Assembly (NCBI RefSeq): GCF_900102085.1
Contig: NZ_FMVM01000013.1
Location: forward strand, 1 to 64,000
Reading direction: 5' to 3'
DNA: 64,000 nucleotides
DNA from: Paenibacillus polysaccharolyticus
GTDB lineage: Bacteria > Bacillota > Bacilli > Paenibacillales > Paenibacillaceae
The notes below the pieces were generated by a model. The model had not been told where the DNA came from. It ran no database searches and worked only from the letters and a program-made list of their open reading frames with translations. The position numbers and the translations under genes are program-made. This document shows, in pieces, positions 18,017 to 27,424 of the stretch; positions within the stretch are counted from its first letter, which is position 1; each line of letters opens with the position of its first letter.

Positions 18017-20227
18017 TTAGGCAGGCTGATTCAATTGAAACTGGCCAACGACTTGTTGCAGGAACAGGGTAATGGCCTCCACATCATGGGAGGATTGCTG
18101 AACCTTCAACATATCCCGAATCAACGCCATCATCTCGGCTTCCACTTCGGCGGAGGTCACCCGATTTTGGTGGCTGATGGCAGCGATATTTTCCATCAAA
18201 AATACGACCTGATCGACGACTTGGGTACGCTCGGCTTCTTCAGAGCTGGCTTTTTGGAGAAGCTCCGACGCTGCTTGAACCAGCGTTGTTCCTTCGGCAA
18301 GCACCTGATCTCCTTCGGTGATTTGCTTGGAAGCTGCGCTTGCAGCCGTCGAGATCCGATCCAAAATCTGATGAATGTCCTCTGTGGAGGAGCGGGACAC
18401 ATCGGCCAGCTTGCGAATCTCTTCAGCGACAACCGAGAACCCGCGTCCATGCTCTCCGACACGAGCAGCTTCGATTGTCGCATTTAATGCGAGCAGATTG
18501 GTCTGTGCGGATATTTCTTCAATGACCGCCAAGGCGCGGTAGATGTCTTTCATTGTGCCAAGGAAGGAGAGAATCGTCTGGTTAGTATCCGACACGGCAC
18601 TGGAGATTTGAATCATTTTATCACCGATGCGATCTACTTCCTGTCTGGCTACACCAATCTGTTCATTGGCTGAAATCTCCAGCTGTTGCAGGGTCAGTCG
18701 CATATGATCAGCGGCCAGCTTGGCTTGATCCAGGTCTTGTAATTGCATACGGGTAGCTTGAATCATTGAACCAAGCTTGAGGTTGACGCGGTCAGTAGTC
18801 ACTTGGGTGGTCTCTGTAGATGCGCGCATCAGATGCTGATTATCCATCACGTCCACCGTAGCCCGCTGGACTTTGAGCATAATGCTCTCCAGAGAATCAA
18901 TCATGTTATTAATCCATTTGGCCAGTTCACCTGATTCATCTTGAGCAAAAGCGTTTGTGTCCAGACGCTGGGTAAGATCACCTTTACCCTCCGCGTTCAC
19001 CCGAATGAATTGACTGAGACTCCGCAAGTCCCCATGGACGCGGTTGTATTGTTTGCGATTAAGCTGGAATGCACCCAAGAATCCAAAGATGACATGAAAG
19101 CCAGCGATTGCAGCAGCGTTCCATCCGCTGCCTGTCAGCACAAAAATCAAGGCGGCAGCAAGAAGGGCCGAGAGCATAATATAGAAGCTATGCTGTTTGA
19201 ATTGTCGCCATCCGATACTGCGTATGCGGTACACTTCTTCCAGATCACCTTCGCACATCATCCCCCAGCGATCCGGGCAGTGAGGGAGATGAAAGGTGAT
19301 ACCTTTACCGATGACGGGAATATGGCGGTAATCCGAATAACCGGGATAGGACACAAACAGATTGGAGCCATTTTGAATCGTTTTCGATACGCCCGGATGT
19401 AATTGGCCGGTAGAGGGATCGGTGAACATCAGCTCAAGCTCTGTATGCTCTTGGACAGACACGATGCCCCAATCGGTTGTTACACCGTCTTTCAGGTTTT
19501 CTCCATGTGTGAATGTTCGATCCTCGAAGCGGCTCCGAGATAGAGCAGTACCTGGCTGTAGCTCAGGTCGCAACACAGACTCGGCCATAAACAGATAGTT
19601 ATCACCTGAGTCCGGATAGATGTGTCCCGATTCACGCTGAATGAGATCACCGAGTACATCGCCGGGAATACGGCTGCATAAAGCACCTGCGTACCTACCT
19701 TGTTGCACGATAGGGACAATGAACATCAGGGTAATCGCGTCATGAAACGTGGACGAGCGTGGTCCGATCTCCAGTGTGAGCGGATCAGAATACGGACCAT
19801 ATAGGCACTTCTGACCGTGTATAGTTGCTTGTGCATAGCTCAATCCGGGACCAAAGGACATATTCTCGTGAGGGGTATAACGCTGACCTATATGTTTCTG
19901 ATATGTAGAAAATACAACTTGATGCTGCTCGTTAAGTATGAACAATTCCGTACTATCCTGGGTGCGTGCGTAGCTCGCCTTAAACCAGGTATCCAGCTTT
20001 TCTGCCTGTGCTGATCCGTGCTCCACCTCCTGGAAGTTAACCGATCCGATCTGCTGAAGCAATCGATCCAGATGACTCCAATGATCACTCGCCCAATCTA
20101 TCAATAACTGTCTTCTTGTCTCCGCGATCCCTTCAAAAATGTGCTCCACATCTTCCTTCCGGTGTGCATTCAACCGATAAGACCACCACAGCGGTAACCC
20201 TTTTTTCCATCCCAGCCAATCAAACAT
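18017..20227 (-). CDS. Methyl-accepting chemotaxis protein with large N-terminal sensor
   Basis: A 736-residue receptor. There is a long N-terminal sensory region (about 1-350) with no obvious first transmembrane helix. Two adjacent hydrophobic segments follow (about 355-400, IMLSALLAAALIFVLTGSG and AAAIAGFHVIFGFLGAFQL), then a HAMP-like region and an MCP signalling domain with tip EISAQTNLLALNATIEAARVGEHGRGFSVVAEEIRKLAD. The ATG at 20227 has GGGGTGG upstream; a TTG at 20275 has no ribosome site. If the missing first helix is real, the sensor would be cytoplasmic and the helices a hairpin anchor, unlike classical MCPs. Confidence 0.88.
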   Translation of the reverse strand: MFDWLGWKKGLPLWWSYRLNAHRKEDVEHIFEGIAETRRQLLIDWASDHWSHLDRLLQQIGSVNFQEVEHGSAQAEKLDTWFKASYARTQDSTELFILNEQHQVVFSTYQKHIGQRYTPHENMSFGPGLSYAQATIHGQKCLYGPYSDPLTLEIGPRSSTFHDAITLMFIVPIVQQGRYAGALCSRIPGDVLGDLIQRESGHIYPDSGDNYLFMAESVLRPELQPGTALSRSRFEDRTFTHGENLKDGVTTDWGIVSVQEHTELELMFTDPSTGQLHPGVSKTIQNGSNLFVSYPGYSDYRHIPVIGKGITFHLPHCPDRWGMMCEGDLEEVYRIRSIGWRQFKQHSFYIMLSALLAAALIFVLTGSGWNAAAIAGFHVIFGFLGAFQLNRKQYNRVHGDLRSLSQFIRVNAEGKGDLTQRLDTNAFAQDESGELAKWINNMIDSLESIMLKVQRATVDVMDNQHLMRASTETTQVTTDRVNLKLGSMIQATRMQLQDLDQAKLAADHMRLTLQQLEISANEQIGVARQEVDRIGDKMIQISSAVSDTNQTILSFLGTMKDIYRALAVIEEISAQTNLLALNATIEAARVGEHGRGFSVVAEEIRKLADVSRSSTEDIHQILDRISTAASAASKQITEGDQVLAEGTTLVQAASELLQKASSEEAERTQVVDQVVFLMENIAAISHQNRVTSAEVEAEMMALIRDMLKVQQSSHDVEAITLFLQQVVGQFQLNQPA

Positions 20228-20756
20228 GATGACCACCCCGAATTTTGGATTTAAAAAGATTTGAACAGCCCTCAAACATGTTGTTTTTCATGATTTTGTG
20301 GTAATTCAAGCTATCGTTGGTACAACTGTATCCCACCATTGCTTTATTACAATCTCTGTCTATATCCAACGTTATACATGAAATCTCATAGCATTACGAG
20401 TGGATATGTCATATTTTCCGAATATTTCATCAATTAATACAAATGAATATACGCTGTTTGCAGAAGAGGGCGTGGAGAGGAAATTTTATTTGTGGCAACT
20501 GCATGTTATTTCATGTCACAACAAATGTGCAAGAGATATACAACAGATATGCAAAAAAATGCTGAGAATCAATCTCATTTTACAATGTGTCACATGTACA
20601 AGCCCATACTGCACACAGTTTGTATAATGTAATTTTCGGCCAAATCGATATAGTAGTATCTAACAAGTCAACCCGTTACGTTTGTGTAGGTTAACCTTCC
20701 ACCATTCAGCCTTGACGTTTGCTCCAACCATCCCATCCTTCCAAAGGAGAATGCCT
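20228..20756. other. Long regulatory intergenic region upstream of the pyrimidine locus
   Basis: No convincing gene lies here; a 75-codon frame at 20400-20627 lacks a ribosome site. Visible elements are a dyad TGAGAATCAATCTCA at about 20563-20577 that fits 12 of 15 positions of a Fur-type 7-1-7 box, ATGTGTCACAT at about 20585-20595, a TATAAT at 20623-20628, and the GTCAACC/GGTTAAC inverted repeat listed separately. Two divergent promoters must share the region. Confidence 0.5.
20667..20695. promoter_or_regulatory. Inverted repeat, candidate operator of the pyrimidine locus
   Basis: GTCAACC (20667-20673) and GGTTAAC (20689-20695) are inverted with a 15-base spacer, ending 61 bp before the ABC ATPase start. 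As I recall the B. subtilis PucR box contains TTGGTTAA, so the PucR-type protein encoded at 33168-34904 is a plausible binder. The assignment is inference. Confidence 0.45.
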
Positions 20757-21602
20757 ATGAACTCTCCCTCTGTTGTATCTCTTCATCCATCCACAAGAGT
20801 TACCTCTGAACAACAGCTTATCGAGGTGGATCATGTTTCTGTCATCTTTGGCAGCGGTCCTCAGCAAGTAACGGCGCTATCCGATGTGACGTTCCATATT
20901 GCTCCCAATGAATTTGTCTCCTTACTGGGTCCCTCCGGCTGTGGCAAATCAACATTACTGCGAATTGTCGCTGATCTTCTACAGCCAACAACAGGCCGTG
21001 TTCGAATTGCAGGAAAGGAACCGAAGCAGGCAAGATTGCAACGGCAGTTTGGTATTGTCTTTCAGACTCCGGCTCTGTTCGATTGGCGAACGGTGCGCCA
21101 CAATGTAGAATTGCCGCTTGAACTGCTAGGTACCCGGCGAAAAGAGTGTCGACGCATTAGCAGTGAACTGCTGGATATGGTTGGACTGACGAGATTTGCA
21201 GATCATTATCCATGGCAACTGAGCGGAGGGATGCAACAACGCGTGTCTATTGCACGTGCACTGGCGCTTGATCCACCCCTTCTATTAATGGATGAGCCGT
21301 TCTCTGCGCTGGATGAATTCACCAAAGAAAAATTGCAGATGGAGCTACTTGAGATTAAACGTTCCACCGGAAAAACCTTCCTCTTTGTTACCCATAGCAT
21401 CCCCGAAGCAGTCTTTTTATCGGACCGCATCATCGTACTCTCTGCCCATCCGGGCCAAGTGCATTCGGTTCATTCCGTGAACCTTCCAGCCGAGCGAGAG
21501 AACCAGTTGAGGGAAACCGAACCTTTCTATCAGATGATAACGACAATTCGTAACTGTTTTCATGAGGAGCGTGATGCGACCCATGTTCCTTCGTTTACTT
21601 AA
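20757..21602 (+). CDS. ABC transporter ATPase, nitrate/taurine/pyrimidine type
   Basis: A 281-residue ATPase of the SsuB/TauB/ThiZ group, with Walker A GPSGCGKST, signature LSGGMQQR, Walker B LLLMDEPFSALDE and the switch His in FVTHSIPEA. AAAGGAGA is 6-7 bases before the ATG at 20757; the ATG two codons earlier is too close to it. It is the first gene of the importer, whose permeases and NMT1-like binding protein follow, and with the catabolic genes downstream it probably imports uracil, thymine or a related pyrimidine. That substrate is inference from context. Confidence 0.9.
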   Translation: MNSPSVVSLHPSTRVTSEQQLIEVDHVSVIFGSGPQQVTALSDVTFHIAPNEFVSLLGPSGCGKSTLLRIVADLLQPTTGRVRIAGKEPKQARLQRQFGIVFQTPALFDWRTVRHNVELPLELLGTRRKECRRISSELLDMVGLTRFADHYPWQLSGGMQQRVSIARALALDPPLLLMDEPFSALDEFTKEKLQMELLEIKRSTGKTFLFVTHSIPEAVFLSDRIIVLSAHPGQVHSVHSVNLPAERENQLRETEPFYQMITTIRNCFHEERDATHVPSFT

Positions 21603-22389
21603 ACCGGGTTACCGTGCCTGGGTGATGATCTGGATCATATCGATCTTTGTCCTTTGGGAAGGGCTGGCGTGGATGCTACATCTGTTTATGTCTCCGCAGC
21701 AGGCCACTTCTCGTTTGCCGTATCTCCACGTTGTTATGGATTCGTTCTACCGTCACTGGAACACGCTGGCGGAGCAAAGTTCGGTTACCTTTGGCAATGC
21801 TGCCATCGGTTTTGCCGGAGGAACATTGCTAGGAGCATTACTGGCACTGCTCATGAGCGCCGCAGTCTGGATTGAACGCACGTTGTCTCCTTACGTAGTG
21901 TCTTCACAGATGGTTCCGGTGATCGGGCTTGCTCCGATCGTATATGGCATTATTCATAATGCAGAGTGGGCGCGAATTGTCATGGCGGCATATGTTACCT
22001 TTTTCCCGGTGATTATCCATACTTTAAAAGGTTTGAAAAGCGCTTCTCCCCAGCATCTGGAACTCATGCGTGCCTACGGCACTTCGTGGAGGGCACGTTA
22101 CGTAAAGTGTTTACTGCCTTCGGCGCTTCCTGGTCTATTCTCCGGCATGAAAATTGCGGCTCCGCTCGCAGTGACCTCCTCGATTGTCGTGGAACTGATG
22201 GGAGCACCTGATGGACTTGGCGTACTGATGGTCAGCTCGCTGTATTATGGTTCAGCACAGGCGGGTATGTTCTGGGCAACCATCATGCTTAGTATGGGCA
22301 TTGGGCTCATCTCCTATCTGTTCATCAGCTTGGCTGAACACTGGCTTACTCCATGGCAGCCCGAATTCAGACCCAAAGGAGGGGAGTAG
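21574..22389 (+). CDS. ABC transporter permease, first of pair (NitT/TauT family)
   Basis: A 271-residue permease with about six hydrophobic helices and the EAA-like loop ELMRAYGTSWRARYVKCLLP. The gene overlaps the end of the ATPase gene. Three in-frame ATGs (21562, 21574, 21583) compete; GAGGAG at 21564-21569 best serves 21574, with some doubt. It pairs with the permease that starts 2 bases after its stop. Confidence 0.88.
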   Translation: MRPMFLRLLKPGYRAWVMIWIISIFVLWEGLAWMLHLFMSPQQATSRLPYLHVVMDSFYRHWNTLAEQSSVTFGNAAIGFAGGTLLGALLALLMSAAVWIERTLSPYVVSSQMVPVIGLAPIVYGIIHNAEWARIVMAAYVTFFPVIIHTLKGLKSASPQHLELMRAYGTSWRARYVKCLLPSALPGLFSGMKIAAPLAVTSSIVVELMGAPDGLGVLMVSSLYYGSAQAGMFWATIMLSMGIGLISYLFISLAEHWLTPWQPEFRPKGGE

Positions 22390-22391
22390 CC

Positions 22392-23324
22392 ATGAGCGAA
22401 AGTAGCGTATTCCAGCCAAAAAGGGATGAAGGAACCACAAACGGAGTTACAGGGCATGCTCTTCCTGGCGAGAGGGGATCGAGACAACAAGCAGAACATT
22501 CGTCCTCGTCTACTGATTATTTCCGCACAAGTACTTCGCGTATTGGCATGAAGGCCGGCATGCTGCTCCGCAACCTGTTGCCTTGGCTCGCAGGAGCGAT
22601 TTTTCTAACATTGTGGCAACTGCGCTTCTTTCATGTGCTGCTGTCACTGGAAGATTATCAGTTGCCCGTACCCTCCGCCATTGCTATATCCATCCGGGAC
22701 AATGCCGAGATGCTCTTCCGCTATGCCATCTACAGTGGTACCGAGATGCTGGGCGGGTTTCTGATTGGCTCGCTGCTAGGGGCTCTGGCTGCGATGGGAG
22801 CTTCACTTTTTGCAAATTGTGGCAGGGCAGCCGTCACAGTCCTGTCCGCGCTGAATGCTGTTCCGATTGTGGCTCTGGCTCCGATCATGAACAACTGGTT
22901 TGGAGACGGGATTTGGTCCCGGATCGCCGTTGTATCGGTCATCACGATGGCCGCGATGGCTGTCAGCCTGTTCAAAGGGCTAACCTCTATTCAGCCGCAG
23001 TATGAAGAACTACTGAGCAGCTTGGCGGCGAGCAGGAAACAGTTTTTTTGGAAGCTAAGGATGCCTCATGCCCTGCCATCTCTCTTTGCGGGTCTGAAAA
23101 TCAACATGTCGACCAGTATTATCGGCGCGATTGTAGGGGAGTTTTTTATCGCATCCCAGGGGCTGGGTTACTTGCTTTCGGATCAGATACGGCTCGCCAA
23201 CATGCCGCTGGCCTGGTCCTGTATCGTCATCGCAGCGATCCTCGGCATTGTGCTCTATGAGACGGTTGTTCTGGCTGAAAAGCGCCTGCTTCACTGGAGT
23301 CGTGCGCATACGTCAGCACAGTAG
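22392..23324 (+). CDS. ABC transporter permease, second of pair (NitT/TauT family)
   Basis: A 310-residue permease with a hydrophilic N-terminal tail of about 50 residues, longer than usual for the family, then about six helices and the EAA-like loop ELLSSLAASRKQFFWKLRMP. The ATG at 22392 follows GGAGGGGAG and lies 2 bases after the previous stop, so the two permeases are translated together. Two distinct permeases instead of one homodimer resemble the ThiX-type and other pyrimidine-like importers. Confidence 0.88.
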   Translation: MSESSVFQPKRDEGTTNGVTGHALPGERGSRQQAEHSSSSTDYFRTSTSRIGMKAGMLLRNLLPWLAGAIFLTLWQLRFFHVLLSLEDYQLPVPSAIAISIRDNAEMLFRYAIYSGTEMLGGFLIGSLLGALAAMGASLFANCGRAAVTVLSALNAVPIVALAPIMNNWFGDGIWSRIAVVSVITMAAMAVSLFKGLTSIQPQYEELLSSLAASRKQFFWKLRMPHALPSLFAGLKINMSTSIIGAIVGEFFIASQGLGYLLSDQIRLANMPLAWSCIVIAAILGIVLYETVVLAEKRLLHWSRAHTSAQ

Positions 23325-23475
23325 ACAGGTATGTACAGAAAAAGTGAGCACATAGATAAGGATTCGATTATCCCTCCAATACAATTCTGAATGCTCCGTA
23401 TTCTAGCGGGAGATTCGTTCTCCGTTTCGCGTACCGTTAACAAAATCCATATATAAACAGGGGGTTGTTCTGTAC

Positions 23476-24540
23476 ATGTACAAAACGTTGAAGCCGGGTT
23501 TAGGGATGTTGATCTTGTGTGTAGTGCTGGTGCTGGCAGCATGTTCTGCAAAAAGCGAACCAGCAGCGCAGCCAGCCGCTGCAAGCTCGGGTGGTTCAGG
23601 AACCGCGGAGCAACCATTAACCAAAGTGAAGATTCAGCTTAAATGGGTACCGCAAGCACAGTTTGCCGGAATATATGCCGCGAAGGAACAAGGTTTTTTT
23701 GCAGAGGAAGGCATTGATGCGGAGATTATCCCAGGTGGCCCGGATATCGTTATTGAGCAACAGGTCGTTAATGGTGCAGCCGATGTGGGCATTACGGGAG
23801 TGGACAGCTTGCTGGTCAGCCGGGATAACGGTCTTCCCCTCGTTTCACTTGCCCAGATCTCACAGAAGAGCAGCTATCGCCTGATCGCGAAGAAGTCAGC
23901 AGGTATTACCGATCCGGCACAGATGAAGGGCAAGAAGGTCAGTACCTGGTTTGGAAGTCAGCAGTTTCAGGTGCTTGCTTTTATGGAGAAAAACGGACTT
24001 GATCCGAAAAAGGATATTGAACTGGTGAAGCAGGGCTTTACGATGGATCAGTTTTTCAATGATCAGGTGGATGTGGCTACGGCCACGATTTATAACGAAT
24101 ATCACGTTGTACTGGAGAGCGGTACAAAAGAATCTGATCTGGACGTGTTCAACATTGAGGATGCCGGAGTCGGCATGCTGGAGGATACGCTGATTGCCAA
24201 GAAGGACTGGGTGGAGAACAATCACGAATTGGCGGTAAAAGTAACCCGGGCTATCCTGAAAGGCTGGAACTATGCCATTGATCATCAGGATGAGACGGTA
24301 GATATCGTGATGAATAATGTGACCGAGGGCAGTACGACTCGTGAACATCAAGTAACGATGCTTGAAGAGATTGCCAAGTTGATTCGTCCGGAAGGGTTTA
24401 GCGAGAAACAAGTGGGAAGTTTTGTCGATGAATCGTTTACCCGCACGGCAGATATTGCACTGAAATACGGACTGATCAAGAAAGCAGCCAATCTGGATGA
24501 AGTACTGGAGAAGAGTATATATGAAGAGGCCGTGAAATAA
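23476..24540 (+). CDS. ABC transporter substrate-binding lipoprotein, NMT1/THI5-like
   Basis: A 354-residue lipoprotein with signal peptide and lipobox LAAC (Cys23), then a Ser/Gly/Ala-rich linker. The NMT1/THI5-like fold (KIQLKWVPQAQFAGIYAAKEQGFF...GGPDIVIEQQVVNGAADVGI) binds pyrimidine-like ligands such as formylaminopyrimidine in ThiY. Here the neighbours degrade pyrimidine bases, so a uracil- or thymine-like ligand fits better than a thiamine precursor. GGGGG lies about 12 bases before the ATG. Confidence 0.9.
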   Translation: MYKTLKPGLGMLILCVVLVLAACSAKSEPAAQPAAASSGGSGTAEQPLTKVKIQLKWVPQAQFAGIYAAKEQGFFAEEGIDAEIIPGGPDIVIEQQVVNGAADVGITGVDSLLVSRDNGLPLVSLAQISQKSSYRLIAKKSAGITDPAQMKGKKVSTWFGSQQFQVLAFMEKNGLDPKKDIELVKQGFTMDQFFNDQVDVATATIYNEYHVVLESGTKESDLDVFNIEDAGVGMLEDTLIAKKDWVENNHELAVKVTRAILKGWNYAIDHQDETVDIVMNNVTEGSTTREHQVTMLEEIAKLIRPEGFSEKQVGSFVDESFTRTADIALKYGLIKKAANLDEVLEKSIYEEAVK

Positions 24541-24555
24541 GCCCGGAGGCCGGGC
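24541..24555 (+). other. GC hairpin after the binding-protein gene
   Basis: GCCCGG-AGG-CCGGGC begins immediately after the TAA stop. It has a short strong stem and no T-tract, so it may protect the transporter mRNA or attenuate read-through into the catabolic genes. Confidence 0.5.
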
Positions 24556-24733
24556 AGTTTGAAAGAACGGAGGATGTATAGGAGCCTTGAAATAGGCTGA
24601 GACATGGGAACATAGACTGAGGGATAAATCGATTGTTCTGGCATAGATCGAGTTGTCGGATGTACATGATCATGTGGATGGGCGTGACGTGGGAACATTG
24701 CTACACGCATCACATAGGAGAGGAGCGGGATGG

Positions 24734-26116
24734 ATGAGTTCTGTGGATCAGCAAGCACAACGTCTGGGCGGTACGAAGGAAGAATGGCTGGAGAAGGATC
24801 GCAAATATATCTGGCACCACATCTCGCCCCATAACGATCACCCGTTGATTGCCGTTAGCGGTGAGGGGAGCTGGATTACGGATCAGGAGGGTAAACGTTA
24901 CCTCGATGCCATGTCGGGCTTATGGTGCGTCAATGTAGGGCATGGACGTGAGGAGATTGCCAAACGTGCTTATGAACAGATGAAAACTCTCGCGTACATC
25001 CCGATGACACAGAGCCATGAACCGGCGATTTTACTGGCAGAGAAGCTGAATGAATGGCTAGAGGGAGAGTATCGAATCTTTTTCTCCAATTCAGGTTCGG
25101 ATGCCAATGAGGTGGCTTTCAAAATAGCCCGTCAGTTCCACCATCAGAACGGTGAGCCCGCGCGTCATAAATTCATCTCTCGTCACCGTGCCTATCACGG
25201 TAACTCTATGGGGGCACTGGGCGCAACGGGGCAAGCCGCACGCAAGATCAAATACGAGCCGCTCGGTGTAGGATTCTCCCATGTTCCTCCGCCGTACTGT
25301 TACCGTTGTCCGTTTGGAAAAAGTAAGGATAGCTGTGGGCTCGAATGTGCTGCCATCTATGAGGAAGTCATTCAATGGGAAGGCCCGGAGACGGTGGCTG
25401 CCGTGATTATGGAGCCGGTGATTACCGGTGGTGGTATGATTGTTCCTCCGCCAGATTATATGCGCAGGGTACAGGACATCTGCCAGCGCTATGGCGTGCT
25501 GTTCATTGTAGATGAGGTGATCTGCGGATTTGGCCGCTCCGGGCAGAAGTTCGGTCACCAGAACTATGGTGTACAGCCGGACATCGTCACGATGGCTAAA
25601 GGCATGACCAGTGCTTATGCACCGTTATCCGCCACGGCGATAAGAGCCGACTTGTATGACTCTTTTCGGGAGCCTGGAACGGATAACCACTTTCGCCATG
25701 TGAACACATTTGGCGGGAATCCGGTATCCTGTCAGGTTGCTCTGGCAAATCTGGAGATTTTGGAAAGGGAGCAACTGGTCAGCCGGGCTGCGGAACTGGG
25801 TCAGCTGCTTGGAGATAAATTATCACCGCTACTTGAACTTCCTTCTGTAGGCGATATCCGTCTATTCGGATTCACCTGTGGCATCGAGATGATTGAGCCG
25901 GACGGTTCACCGGCGACAACGGAGAATGTCATGAAGGTGCTGGCTCATTGTAAACGGGAAGGCATCCTGATCGGCAAGAACGGAGACACGGTGCCGGGCT
26001 TTGCGAACATTTTGAACCTATCTCCGCCCTTTGTCACTACCGAAGAAGAACTGGATCTTATCGTAAGTCATTTGTTTACCGCACTTCGCAGTCTGGATGA
26101 GGTAGGCATGAGTTGA
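24734..26116 (+). CDS. Class III aminotransferase, probably beta-alanine (or beta-aminoisobutyrate) transaminase
   Basis: A 460-residue PLP enzyme. Class III landmarks are DEVICGFGRSG (Asp to the PLP ring nitrogen) and MAKGMTSAYAPLSA (PLP lysine). A Cys-rich stretch, PPYCYRCPFGKSKDSCGLEC at about residues 180-200, is seen in related omega-amino acid aminotransferases. AGGAG is 8 bases before the ATG at 24734; a TTG at 24653 has none. By position it would take the amino group from beta-alanine, the end product of uracil reduction, giving malonate semialdehyde. Confidence 0.85.
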   Translation: MSSVDQQAQRLGGTKEEWLEKDRKYIWHHISPHNDHPLIAVSGEGSWITDQEGKRYLDAMSGLWCVNVGHGREEIAKRAYEQMKTLAYIPMTQSHEPAILLAEKLNEWLEGEYRIFFSNSGSDANEVAFKIARQFHHQNGEPARHKFISRHRAYHGNSMGALGATGQAARKIKYEPLGVGFSHVPPPYCYRCPFGKSKDSCGLECAAIYEEVIQWEGPETVAAVIMEPVITGGGMIVPPPDYMRRVQDICQRYGVLFIVDEVICGFGRSGQKFGHQNYGVQPDIVTMAKGMTSAYAPLSATAIRADLYDSFREPGTDNHFRHVNTFGGNPVSCQVALANLEILEREQLVSRAAELGQLLGDKLSPLLELPSVGDIRLFGFTCGIEMIEPDGSPATTENVMKVLAHCKREGILIGKNGDTVPGFANILNLSPPFVTTEEELDLIVSHLFTALRSLDEVGMS

Positions 26117-26145
26117 TTTAATGTGTGACAAGGAGGAGAGGAAGG

Positions 26146-27420
26146 ATGCAGGCCATAACCGGGTTATCCATTAATCAGCTGAGGCTGAATGAACATATTG
26201 AACAGTTAGCTGAGATCGGCAAGATCGGAGATACAGGGGTATGCAGGCTTGCCCTTACTCCAGAGGACATGGAGGGCATCAACCAAGTCAGATTCTGGAT
26301 GGAGAAAGCAGGTCTTGTGACTCGAATGGATGCTTTCGGTAATCTGATTGGTCGCCTGGAAGGGACGGATGCAACTAGACCTATTCTGATGGTCGGTTCA
26401 CATATCGACTCCCAGCCGTATGGAGGTCGTTATGACGGTGCGATCGGTGTACTCGGTGCGCTGGAGGCCGTACAGTGCCTGATTGAACAAGGCATACAGC
26501 CACGCATGCCGATTGAAGTGATTGCTTTTTGCGATGAAGAGGGATCACGGTTTAACAAAGGTTTATTTGGTTCACGAGGCATCACAAACCAGTTGGAGGA
26601 AGGAGAGCTGGATCGGGAGGATAAAAACGGGGTGACTCGCCGGGAGGCGCTGGCATCCTTCGGGTGTTCGCCCTCAGAATTCACAGCAGCGGTGTACTCT
26701 CCCGGTTCCATTGGCAGTTATCTGGAGCTACATATTGAGCAGGGACCTGTACTTGAGGCTATGAATGCTCAGATCGGTCTGGTGACAGGCATCTCGGGTC
26801 CCCTCTGGCTCACGGTGACTATGAAAGGAATGGCCGGGCATGCGGGTTCGGTGCCAATGGGGATGCGTCATGATGCACTTGTGGGTAGTGCCAAAGTGAT
26901 TGCGGCCTTTGATGATCTGGTCCGTGAAGATCCGGGAGCGCCCACTGTCGGTACGGTAGGTAGTCTGAGAGTGTTTCCGAATTCAAGGAATATCATTCCT
27001 GAAGAAGTGAGCTTTACAGTAGATTTGCGTGATATGGAGATGGAGCGGCGTAATCGGCTGGAGGCCCGTTTGATGACATTGCTGGATGAAATCAGCTCCC
27101 GGTATGGTCTGACATATACGGTCACCGAGGATACCAATAGTGAACCGCGCTATTGTGCGGATTCCATGATGTCCGTCATTCGCTCTTCTGCGGAAGAGAT
27201 GGGAGCAGTCATGCCTGAATTGATGAGTGGCCCGTTCCATGATGCGCTCGCTCTGTCTTATGTGTGCGATTATGGCATGATTTTTGTCCGCAGCAAGGAC
27301 GGTATCAGCCATCATCCAAGTGAATATTCCTCTCCCGGGGATATTGCGTTAGGCACGGAGGTGCTCTATCGCACCATCCGCAAGATATGTACCGGTAATC
27401 CACCAAAGGAGGCGGGATAA
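26146..27420 (+). CDS. M20-family N-carbamoyl amino acid hydrolase / beta-ureidopropionase type
   Basis: A 424-residue zinc-dependent amidohydrolase of the HyuC/AllC/beta-alanine synthase group. Metal-ligand motifs are SHIDSQPYGGRYDGAIGV, FCDEEGSRF and HIEQGPVLE, with a C-terminal HHPSEYS. It would remove the carbamoyl group from N-carbamoyl-beta-alanine or an N-carbamoyl amino acid. The ATG at 26146 lies 7 bases after AGGAGGAG; the upstream in-frame GTG precedes that site. It is followed by a nitrilase-type enzyme with the same predicted reaction, which raises the question of distinct substrates. Confidence 0.87.
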   Translation: MQAITGLSINQLRLNEHIEQLAEIGKIGDTGVCRLALTPEDMEGINQVRFWMEKAGLVTRMDAFGNLIGRLEGTDATRPILMVGSHIDSQPYGGRYDGAIGVLGALEAVQCLIEQGIQPRMPIEVIAFCDEEGSRFNKGLFGSRGITNQLEEGELDREDKNGVTRREALASFGCSPSEFTAAVYSPGSIGSYLELHIEQGPVLEAMNAQIGLVTGISGPLWLTVTMKGMAGHAGSVPMGMRHDALVGSAKVIAAFDDLVREDPGAPTVGTVGSLRVFPNSRNIIPEEVSFTVDLRDMEMERRNRLEARLMTLLDEISSRYGLTYTVTEDTNSEPRYCADSMMSVIRSSAEEMGAVMPELMSGPFHDALALSYVCDYGMIFVRSKDGISHHPSEYSSPGDIALGTEVLYRTIRKICTGNPPKEAG

Positions 27421-27424
27421 CGTT

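Noticed and set aside
20563..20577. Fur box
   Set aside because: 12 of 15 positions match, but no iron-related gene is adjacent and such dyads occur by chance in AT-rich DNA; kept only as a note in the intergenic entry.
20400..20627. A 75-codon frame in the intergenic region before the pyrimidine importer
   Set aside because: No ribosome site, odd composition, and it overlaps the regulatory dyads.
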